DNA from: Theristus sp. LFF4_11
Taxonomy: Eukaryota > Nematoda > Chromadorea > Monhysterida > Xyalidae
Length of the DNA: 64,000 bases
Direction of reading: 5' to 3'
Assembly: GCA_030248135.1 (NCBI GenBank)
Contig: JASANC010003703.1
Coordinates: 78,078-142,077 of the forward strand
In this document: positions 11,501 through 23,200 of the stretch, piece after piece
Numbering within the stretch: position 1 is the stretch's first letter
Layout: the number at the start of each line of letters is the position of its first letter
Notes under the pieces: generated by a model
Told to the model about the DNA's origin: nothing
Seen by the model: the letters and a program-made list of their open reading frames with translations, nothing else
The model's database searches: none
Position numbers and translations under genes: made by a program

Positions 11501-14500
11501 ATTGTTGGCTGGTTTGAAATGAATTTCAGAAACGGCTCTGGTTGACTTTTACGCTTGTTTGTGTGCACACGGAAACAGACAAAAAATAAAAAATGCAAAA
11601 AATCACATGTTAACCGCACCAGAAAGAGAACATTTCATTATTCTCACATGTCACTCTTGTTTGTTGTGTGTGATCGATTGAAAAATGAAATAAAAAGTAC
11701 ACCATCACATCACACAGATGTTTTGATTTCAATATTTTGCCATATTGCCAAAAGTGTGTGCGTGCGTCTGACAGACAGGATGTGCAGGCGACTTGCGCTC
11801 ACGGTTGACTTTGTGAACTTCGTTTCGGGTATTTTTTTGAAACACAAGCACACACAACACAACACAGGTCAATGAAAGCAAGTTTTTTTGTGAAATGTTT
11901 TTCAGTAGAGGATGTTTTTATGAGGAAATCTTGTCATGTCTAATTTGTTTCAAATAATGGAAATGCTGATTGTAGGTGTTGAAATGAACTGAAATTATCC
12001 GTCGCACGGTCTGTAGTCCAACAAATGATTCAATAAGACCCCACCATTATTTCTATAATTTCAAAAGACGTGCTAAGGGAACAGCCTGTCATGCCTTATA
12101 GGTTGGTCACTTCACCTTTCACACCAGTTCAGTAACATTGCAGGGGAAGGATACAGAACAATTCAGTGGACTGAATTGTTGTGAATTGTAATAATTTCAA
12201 TGATAACAACAATTTGAGAGCAAAGTATGTCAATACATTGTTATCTATCGCCAAATAAAAAGTCGGAATTGTGAATGAATTGTTCAGTTTGTAATGGGCC
12301 GGTCTGACCGTTTATTGGTCTAATTGGAACGGGTCGAATTTTACGTAGGCTTTGGTGATACCGCTGTACAATTTGAAACTGACCAACTGCGGTTTTTGAT
12401 CTGGCTGAATTGTTCATTATTTCTAAACTGTTATGATAATCGCACACATGAAATTGTGCAGACAGGGTGTGATTTGGTTTCTAAAACTGATCGGTTGAAA
12501 AAGGTGGCGGAATTACACGGAATTAGATTAATGTGGACCACTGACAATTTGTAACGTGGTATCGGGGATGGAATTCGATTTAAATCGTGGTTCGATCCAG
12601 TTTTTTACAAAACGATATTCGTTTTTTGCACCGACTCTGGTGTGGCGTTTGTTGTTGCTTTGTCTCGTCGTTTAAATAATAAGCACGTTGGGTACCGTTT
12701 CATGAAGGTTTTTTTTCAAAAAAAACTTCTGTCATCCCATCTGTTTGCGGGGCTGTGTTTGTTGTCTGCCTTTCATCTGCTCCATGCTGCAATACAATGG
12801 AAAAATTTGCATCTTGGCTTGTTTGAGAAAAACAACGTTCAATAGGATCGTCTCACTGTTTTTTTGCTCCTTCGCTCTGTCCTGAGTTGTTACATTGAGT
12901 GAGGTGACTCCACTGACACGCAAAGCTGTGGATGTCTTGGATGTCTTTGTGATATGGACACCGAAAAAACACCGTTTTGGTAGACATTTCCAGCATTGAA
13001 CGGCAGTTTTGAGCAAGACAGGGAAAAAAGCGACAGTACAACTACAAGTGATATTGGATGTCGGCGGCTTGGTTGCGGAGATATTGAGATCGAGACTTTT
13101 TCTGCTGGTTTTAGACGACGCGATTTTTTTTGTTGTCGCATAACATGCGGAAGACAATGTTTTTTCTGTATATACTCGTTCTCGTTCTTTCAATATGTTT
13201 TCACGGGCCCGTGACTTTTGGGGTCTGCTTTGATTTCGGTTTAGGTTTTTTCTTGCTAGACCTTTTCGTCTCGGTCGACCGAGTTGGGCGGAATATGCTT
13301 TTTTGGTGTTTTTAGGTCCGAAAATTTTTATTGCTTCTCATGTTGTGTCATTTGCTGGTGTGGTGCGGGATTGGATATGGAGAAAAGCGTTCCACCGAAA
13401 GTTATTACAGGACAAAAATGATAAAAACCATCAACCGATTACACAACCGTTGTTCATTTTTCTGTTTATTGTGCCGCCATGATGAAAAAAACTGCCGATG
13501 TTAATGGAATGATTTTACATGATTGAAACGCAATTTTTGCGCCTCGAAGCGTGATAAACGCACCGACATCAAGATTGGTGGTGTCATTTTTTAGCTTTGA
13601 CTTGAAAGTTGTTGTTGCTTTGAGATATTGGTGGGTGGCTGGGCAGGGGATTTTTGACATGTTTTTTGTGTGTGGCTGTTCTTTCTTGTGTTCCATTGAA
13701 TGAATTGTGTTCGCTGTTCGGCTTTCAATTGTGAATAATTGATGCTGAATTGCAACACGATTTTGGGCTGGGGTTGTCATAATGTCAAGGCAGCTAATGG
13801 GTTATCAGCTGTTATTGTTGTGTGAATGTGAGTCGTGTAAGTGAACCACTCTGAGGGCACTAAACATTGTTTGTTCAGCTGGTTCGGCTAATAATTTAGC
13901 GGTGAGGCATTGATAGACGGGATGGAATATTTCACCTGAAAATGGTGACGTGGTGTGTTTGCGGTTTTTGTTGGAGACGGAGGCAAAGACAAAAAGTTCC
14001 ATCACCAACATACTACGCAAAGAAACGAAAGCAACGATTGATAGTTCCGCAAATTGTAGGAGAAAAAAAACCGTCAGTACGGATTGCAGCCCGGATCTAA
14101 CCTGGAAACGCCCATGATCAGGATTTCTCATGCGTATCATTGGAATAATCAACAATATTTTTAGTTTTTCTTGAAAAAAAGTTTATAGTTTTGACGTGAT
14201 TTCGACGTGTGCGCAAATAATGTGTGATGATGAATTTTTCACCGTCGACTGCGCATACCAGCATGCACGATTGTATCGAAAAAAAATGGAAAAACGTGCG
14301 ATGTTTTAATTTTTTTACTTGCAAGCAATCACTTTTTTCTGCGAAAACACTTGAAAACAGTTGCGTTGCATGGTTTGCTTCGGCACGTACGTATGTTCTG
14401 ATTTTGTGTCTGTTTCCAACTTTCAGTTTCACTTTCACAGCGCAACTAAACTCGTTATCATGCTGACACGCATGTTGTGACGACGGGGATTGTCTGGGTG

Positions 14501-17500
14501 TAGTTTTCTTCCAAACCACGTTATCTTTGTTTATTAGTGTTGATTGAGCGTGTATCAACTACGAAACGGACACACTGTGCATGTGCAACACACCGGGAGT
14601 CAATGAAAATGGTGTGCAGTATTTGATTTTTCATTTTTTTGTTCCAAAGTTTAGCATGTCACGCTTGTGCGCCCGAGGTGGCAGTGGTATTGGTGAATAA
14701 TTGATGTGGCATTTGCCCGAGATTTGGCATTTACATAGGATTTGAATCAAAAGATAACGACGATTATTTTTTCGCAACACATAATTCGTTCGGGTTTCCA
14801 TTAGATTGCAAGTGAGAAATGATTTTGTGAAAAACAACTCGATGTTTTTTTTCGATCATCAAAAATAATAAGCTTGGAAAAGCCACGGGGGTGTGGTGGC
14901 GGTGAAGAACGTTTTACGGATGGTTGGAAAAAAGTTCATTCAGAGCACACCTGATTGATGATGGAATGCAGTTTTGTTGTGTTGACATTTTGTTGCATTA
15001 TTCTACTGTGACAGTGGCTGATGTTTGTTTTTAGAGTGAGTCATTGAGAAAATTATGACAAATTCAACAAAATTGACTGTGGAATGGAATGAAAGAACAC
15101 AAAAAAAGCGTGGCAATGTGCAAGTAACTTGTGATTTAGTTTGACCTAGTACATGTAGTATGCCAGGGACTGGATTGGAGAAAATGAGATATTCGAATGT
15201 TGGTTAATTGGTTGACTCAGTTATTACAGTATTCACAAAATGTATGTGGATTGGCTTTTGCCTATGCTAATTGATCAAATAAAACTTGATCCAAAATGGT
15301 TATATTTTGCTATGAGAATTATAACCGAGACCAGGACTTTGGAAATTGGGGAAGTTCGTTTTGCTTATCAAAACTGTGGTTGTTAGCTGTTCGTCGTTAT
15401 CAACGACCATCAACGCCACAACCAACTCCACTCGACCAAAAGCCGAACACAACCAAAGCCATAAACAGCCGCTTTGTTTTATTATCACGGTAGTTTCGCT
15501 TTGTTGGTTGTACATGTTTGTTTGTGCACACGGAAAATCGTAGTAAAATGCGCTACGATTCACGCGAAAACGGTGTTGATAGTAAATTGTCATAAAAAGT
15601 CTGTTTGGCCGTTCATTCCAAGCAACGGTTCTTTTTTACCGCAATGTAAACGAAACTCGAAAAGCGAAACAACATTTTCGCGTGTTGGTTCTGTGTGTGA
15701 ACAGTGCAAATGGGCTTGCGTTTTGGTCGTATTTGGATGCAGTTCGGTTGTTTGAAGTTGATTTTGTCTTCGGTTGGCCGCAGTTGAGTGCGTAAATAGT
15801 GACGATTTCGGGGATGATAAAGCAAAGTGGCTTGTGGTTTTGGTTTCGTTCTGCTCCACGCTCTGCTGCTAAAGCGCATTAGGTTGATGGTGTGGTGTTC
15901 ACGTTTGTTTGTTTATTGTTGATTGCTTGCGGGTTTGCTCACCTCGGGTTTTGGTTCGACAGGGAATGAAAATCCAAAAAATGCTAACTGTGAGGCAAAA
16001 ATGCGATTTCGATCAATCGCACTATGATGTTCAACGTGAAAGCATCTCTGAAACTGTTCCTACTTCATATGTACACTCCACATTCGGCGTTGCACACTTT
16101 GTTGCTGAAAACACTTTACCAGTCTGTCCTCACTGTACTCACATCAGATTGGTGAAAGTCATATTCCGTGAATATAAATAAACGGTTTTGCAAACAGTCT
16201 GTAGTGAACTCGAAACTGCCCACGTGTGGGACGCTTGTCTGTTTGCTGAAGGCTGGAGGGAAAGCTTCGAGGGAAAGCAAATGATTTGCAACCTGTGTTT
16301 TGGGGACCGAACTGTTGACACACAACAAAAAGGTAGAGTAAAAAACACGACAAATGTTATGTGATCGAAAACACTGGTTGTGGTATACCAGCAGAGGCGT
16401 GAGTTTCCAATTCCAGTGGAGCTTCCAAAAGTTTTCAGAAATTAAGAAGAAATTAAGAAAATAATATATTCTTTTCAAACGAATGCCGTAATTTTTAAAA
16501 TTTATTTGTTCAAAATTTTCAATCATTCAAGGGCGGTTTCGCGTGGTGCTACAAAGTGACGGACGAGAAAACGGGTGAACTGTTCGCGATCAAAGTGATC
16601 GCACGTGCGTGGCTCACCAAGAAGCATCACCATGAGAAGGTCAATCGCGAGATTCGGGTAAGTCTGGTATGACCTATTTTTTTAAACGTGTCCCACTGAA
16701 ATGGCGTCATGGGCCGCCAAACATGCGCTTGCCGTTCACAGTAAACCAGACTTTCCGTTTAGCCGATTCTTCCCGTAAACAAATGGTGAATGTCGAATCA
16801 TTCACACCAAACTGACATTTTTAGTGCCTGTACTTTGACAAACGGGCGTTTTTAAAGCAAATGACGTCATTTTAGTCCGGACACGTTTGAATAAATGCAC
16901 AATAATAATGTGACTTGCAAATCTGATTTCGTCAATTTCTCCTTCGAATTTTCAAATTTTGAATGTTTCGGATATCGAATTTGTTGCTTTTTTTTGCAAC
17001 ATTTGCACCGCCGCACTTTCCAGTTGCACCGTCAAGTGAACCATGTCAACGTTGTCAAGTTGCACTCTGCGTTCGCCGACGAACGCAACATCTATATTCT
17101 GCTCGAGTATTGTAGATATCGAGTGAGTTTTTTGATCGAACTTTCGAAATGGCGTTTTGTTTTGATGTGGCATTTATTCGAAACTGTGGGACTTTCCCAG
17201 CAAACTGGCAAATCGATTGTCAAAACAACTTGGAGGCGATAGGTGAACAAACTGGACCCGAGCAAAGCCGAGCCACGCAAACCCGAGCCACTATGTCTCC
17301 CAAGCCAAGTCGTTCTATAGTTGCACAGTGGCCGGTCTGCTGGTTTGACATTATCTTTCAAAACCGAACTTTTGTGAGCCATGATGAAAATCACAACGTC
17401 GAAGTCAACTGTGTAGTCAATCAATCCCCCAACTGTGTTCGATTGTATCAAAGCAGCCATGAGCATGAGTGTCGCAACGATTGTAACGAGCAGCCATGCT

Positions 17501-20215
17501 ATTTCACTTTCCCGTTTTCATTTTTAAATGGGATCAAAATCAGGAATGTATTTGCTTTGCTTGGCGAGTCTGTTCGCATTCTCAATTTTTCGTGCCGCCC
17601 ATTTCAGTCGATCGTGAACGTGATGCGACGTCGTCAGGTGCTGACGGAGCCGGAGGCACGCCACTACGTGCGTCATCTCGTCGAGGCGTTGATTCATCTG
17701 CACGAGGTCAACCGTGTCCTGCATCGCGACGTGAAACTCGGCAACATGATGCTCGACGAGAGGATGACCGTGAAGCTGGGCGACTTCGGACTGGCCACCG
17801 ATCGACTGCCGCTGGCGGTGCCGAATGGAGCCTCGAATGGGCAAGCGTCCGTGGGGGCTTTCGTTTTGTTGTGGGATGTTGGGTTGGTTCGAGATGGGAA
17901 CAGAGCGCAATGGAGTTGGGGAAGTTTTTTGGATGCTTGTTTGCAACAAATTTTTTGATGCCAAACGTTTGTGTGTGGTTTTGTTGATCGGTGTGAATTT
18001 GGTTTTTTCGCTTTGATTTCTGCGCAGCACCACGCGGCTTGCGCGCAGTTGCCGTGTTTTCAGAACAGTGGATTTGCGGTCGGCTGACTGCAAATGCCGG
18101 TTGTGTATGAGCGGGAGCAAACCATTGCTTGTCTCCGTTCGTATTTCTTCCAAAGCTCAGATCACCCAACAGCCGTTTTATTACCATCGTCCATTTTGCA
18201 GCTCTATCTGCGGCACACCGAACTACATCGCGCCGGAGATTCTCCGCAAAGAGGGCCACTCAGTGGCGTCCGAGTGCTGGGCGGTCGGCTGCGTGCTCTA
18301 CGCGATGCTCCATGGACGACCGCCGTTCGAGACCGACGACCTCGATCAAACGTACTCGCTCATCCTGGACGGCAACTACAACATCTACGTGAAGATCTCC
18401 GCGAACGCGAGGGATCTCATTCAGCGGTGCGTGTTTTCATTGATCGCTTGCTCTCGAATTTCGTGTTTTGTCGTGTGTTGACTGTGCTCCCGAAACACCG
18501 TCAAAAAAATAAGTGGGGCTCACTCTTTTCCACCACGGCCCCTGGTTCCACACCTAAAAGATGCGCGTATCTTATTGTTATCGTGGTTTCTACGATCAAT
18601 TTGGCGTTTGAGCATTTCATTCTTTAATATTCGATCGACGAAAAATGGTTTTGGCCAGCCATTTTGAAACGAATTTTGATGGAATGTCTGCAGTCAAACA
18701 GAAGCGTTCAATTCGTAGATTCTGGCATTTGAGTCTGGCATGCTGACTGTGTATCTGGTTGGACCAATTGGCGAGACCAGCACCAGCGCAATTCAATAGC
18801 AGACAAACAGCTGCAATTTACGATTCGACTCCACCATCAATAAACAAACATCGAACTCACCTGCAATATTGGTGTTGTTGGTGTTGCTAGCAACAATGCT
18901 GTAGTTTTATGTATCATCTCGAAATGGAAATACACAACAGACAACAATTTTGACGACGATGCAGCCAATCAATTGCAACTGTTTTTCATGGCAGCTTGCT
19001 CAACCCGAAGCCGTGCGGTCGTCCCACGCCGCGTGACATCCTGGCGCATCCGTTCATGTCCGACTCGCTGACGGTCAGAATGACGGGCGAGTTGTCGCAC
19101 CGAGCGCCGTACACGAGCGAGTCAGTCGCGAGTCTGCGTGCAATGGTTTTACTGTTGCATTTTTTGGAATTTTTTCTTTAAACATTGCTGTGTTTATGTA
19201 TCAAATTATGATTACTATTATCAGTTCCCAGTTCTGCATTATAATGCATGCATAAGGTTGGGCCGCAGTAGCTTGACGCGGTTCAATTCAATGTTGCTGA
19301 AGTGACCCCCAGTTCCTGAGATCTGACGGTCACATAATTGATGTTTAATTCCCGCTTCATAAAACGGAGTTTCACTCCACCTCCTCTGGAAACGCATTGA
19401 GTCGCACAATCAAAAACATTGATTTTGGTCGAACACAATCGATCGAAAACATTCGAACATTTGTTTTGAACTCGGATTACTCTTCGTTTGTTGCGTGCAG
19501 ATTTGTCACGGTCTCACCGAGCAGCACGTCGTCACTGGTCTACACCTCCAGTCGCATGATGCGTAGCATGAGTCACACGAGCGTTGTTTGGCCGATGCAC
19601 GCTGAAAATGCGACAGAAACGCGCGCAAGCAGCAAGTACGACGGACGCAAGATCAAGACGTCGCCGCCGCCGCCGCCGTTGTCCGTGTACAACAAGCCAC
19701 CTCAAACGCAGACGCGCGAGACAGCGTGCGCAATGCCGTTAGTGGGTTTTGGACTGCATTGGGTGGTTGGAGAAATTTAGTAACGACAAAACGATTGTGA
19801 ATTTAAATTGTGTTCTTTTTCGCGCGAGCGCGAATCCGAAAAAAGTACAGAGAACGCCGTCAAGTGGGTCGCACATCGAGGTTTTCTGGCTATTGCCTAT
19901 TGACCTCTCGGCGGGTCGATCACTCAAACGCCAAAAAGGAGACAGACAAAAGCTAGAAAGCTAACATGTGAGAATTTCGACCCGTTCTCATATTGCCTCA
20001 CCACAGTTGTCGGTCGCTCTGAATTTTATTCGTTGGCGTCAAGAAAGATCCACGCAATTAATCGCAGAGAATTTTCTTATCCAATTCTTCTTTCCACGAT
20101 TCCCATTCCAGGCGAGTCTCGGCGCCGCACCCGACTGTCGTCAGCACGTCGACCACGACCACCAGCACATCAACGGCCACTTCAACCGTGCAACAGCAGC
20201 AATGGCTGCAACGTC

Positions 20216-20247
<32 letters not shown>

Positions 20248-23200
20248 CGCAGCGCACGCGTTCGTTCTGGCTCCGGTAACGTTGTGAGCAGCAGTCAGAT
20301 CGCAGCACAACACCAACAACAGCAGCAGCCGCTATTTGCGTCAAACGGTTGGCGCAACACACAGATCTCACAGTTTTTTTGTATCACAGTGCTGAGCTGT
20401 GTTGCTTCAGTTCTTTCAACCTTCTAATTGTAGATGACGGGAATAAACAGACATTCAAACGTTTCTGCACTCCGAAAAATTCAATCGAAACCGCTGCTAT
20501 TGGCCGATCGATTTCTGGCTGTTACAGTTGCAAACAAAAAAAACATGCTTTTTTCCAGCTATTGAGTGGTCGGCCGAATGCGCTCAACCCCCACCACCAC
20601 CACCACCACAACAACACACCGAGACACAACAAGCAGGCGGCCGTGTCGTCTGGTTCGACCCGTGCCAGCCGCCGCCGTACGCAGCGCCGCCACCACCCAG
20701 CTCGTGTGCGCCCACCAGGACACCACTACTGCACACGCAGTCACCGCCTGCGCCTCCTCGTCACACTGCTCAACCGCCGTCTTCCTATGTTTTGACGTCG
20801 TCGTCGCCTTCCAGTTTGCTCAGTTCACAGGTGGATTGGCTTTTTGCGGGCGTGACTGTTTGTTTCTAGACCGGCATGCGCACATATTTGGCAAGTTCCA
20901 ACAGTGGTTGGTTCTTTTATTTCAAACTGGAATTCAACCAATAAGAGGTGTTGTCATTTAAAAAACTACGAATAAACCAACATCCGATGCAGAAGAGGAA
21001 TGGTCTGATCAGTGACGTGTCCCTCTCGAGCAACCTATCCCAAACAGTTTCTCCAATTTCCAGGCCGTCTCTGCCATGCTGACCACGGGTATCGCCGCCT
21101 CTGTGGCAACATCAACAGCGGCCCACTCCGGTGCTAACAACGTGCCTCGAACCCATCAACAACAACAACAACAACATCGATCCATATCGCCTCCATCGAA
21201 CGGCCTGCCAGCAAAGGCTCCGTTGGCCAGAATCGACGAGGACGCGACTGCTGGTGCGTTCGGTGCCGGCGCGATTGTGCTCGGTGACGCCAGTGATTTC
21301 GGGATTCCATTGATCGACAGCCGTGCAACGCCGAGTCCCACGACGAAACTCGGGGTCAGTGTTGGTTGGGGAGTAGAAATTGTTGTGATGCCTTGTGGTT
21401 GGCTGATCGATTGATTGGTTGTTTGGTTGATTGACTGATTATTGAATAATTGATTAAGCAGAGCAGAGCAGTCTTCCTCGCATGCCGAGGTACAGTACCG
21501 GTCTGGCCTGGGTAATCTAAGCTAATAATTTTATGCAGGGTATTTTGAGAAACCGAATGGTAAAGCCTCCGGGTAACCAATCAAAAGTTCGGTTCTTCTG
21601 AAATCGTTGAGACCTGGGCTTCAAGTGCATAATAGCACGCCACAATATTCACAATCGGCCGCGTTTCTCCAATTGCAGTGCGACTTTCTCGACCACTGCC
21701 GCCTGACGTCCGGCTCGCCGCGCTCGTGCGGTTCCCGGGTGTCCGGCGATTCCGGCGTCGCATCGGACGGCGGCGGCGCGGGCGCGGCCAGCAGCGGCAG
21801 CAACAGTAACGGCCTCGTTCAAGGCGCCCCCAGCCACGGTGTCCGTCAGACGCATGCAGTCTCGAGCGAGCATTCGCCCTACTACGTTCCGGCGTATGCG
21901 GCCGTGCAGAGCGGCGTGTGGCCGCCAACGTCGTCCGCTGCTGCGAGTCACTGCGTCGTCACGGCATCGCCCACTTCCTACGGCTATTCCTCAGCGGCGA
22001 ACTCGCAACAGCAGCTGTGTTACCGGACGTCGCCGTTGTTGACGACACAGCACGCTGCGATCGATAACGTCAACAGTCAACAGCCGTTTTATTATGCGAA
22101 CGCACAACAGCAGCAGCAACAACTGCCGCCCAGAACAACGCCTCAACCGTCCGGTGCTGCACCACTGCCCTCGTCCGTCTCACCACCGCCTCCTTCCAAT
22201 GCCCTTCCTCTGGTTTCACCCATGTGCGCGTGTCACATCAGCGAACACCTGGCCGGCCTCGAGAAGCGACTCTTATTTGCGGTTGATTCGTCCTACGCCG
22301 TGACCGGATCGGGCGAGAATTGCTGGATGGAAATGCGTGCGTTTTTTCTCTTGATTTTGATCAGCGGAAACAGTTTTTTTTGTAATAACGGTTTTGTTGC
22401 CGTGAGACTTTCAATGGCCGGATTGCAATCCATTTCGCGGTGTGGTTTTTGGTTTTGGTCGTAATTGTAATTTCATTTTTGCGGTTTCGAGATTTCCAAG
22501 AGTCTCATAACATGTGCACGTTTGTTGCAAAGTGTCTTTATTTGCAGCCACCGCTCGCGTTTGTTCGCCGGCACGCCCGGTGACGTACGTCGTCAAGTGG
22601 ATCGACTACACGAATCGGCACGGCTTCGGCGCCGAGTTCAACGACGGCACCGTGTGCATCTGGTTTCGCGACGGCGCCGTGATGAATTGCTGGTGAGTAT
22701 GATGAGCGCTTTCTGGTGATTGGTTTTGATTGGCTGATTGGCTGCTTTTGAATTTGAATTGGCATGGTGCAGCCGATCAGTCATTGCCGAACTGCATGAG
22801 TGATGAGCACCATGCATGTTCGATGCCTGCGACAGTCAATGAAACATGCTTGGTTTCGCCTTTGTGGCTTCGCACGAACAAAAGTGTAATGCGGTCAATC
22901 CGCAGTCCACAGCGTAAAATGCTGAAGCCAATGAGCCACAGTTGACGTGTAAAACTTGCACTGGCATTTGAATCTAACATGCTGATTGGTTGGTTGCATC
23001 TCAAACTGGATGGTTGAACCCAGTCAGTGTGCGCCGTTTCAAAACACCCAATCAGCTGATTGCCCGTTGCCGGTTCCCCCACCTTAGCGATTAGACAATG
23101 ATAAACAAACAAAAACCTCACTCAACAGCACACCAAATAACAACATTGCTCTTTGCAACGTGTGCAGCCGTGTGTACAGCGAGTCGCGCGAGTATCTCCA

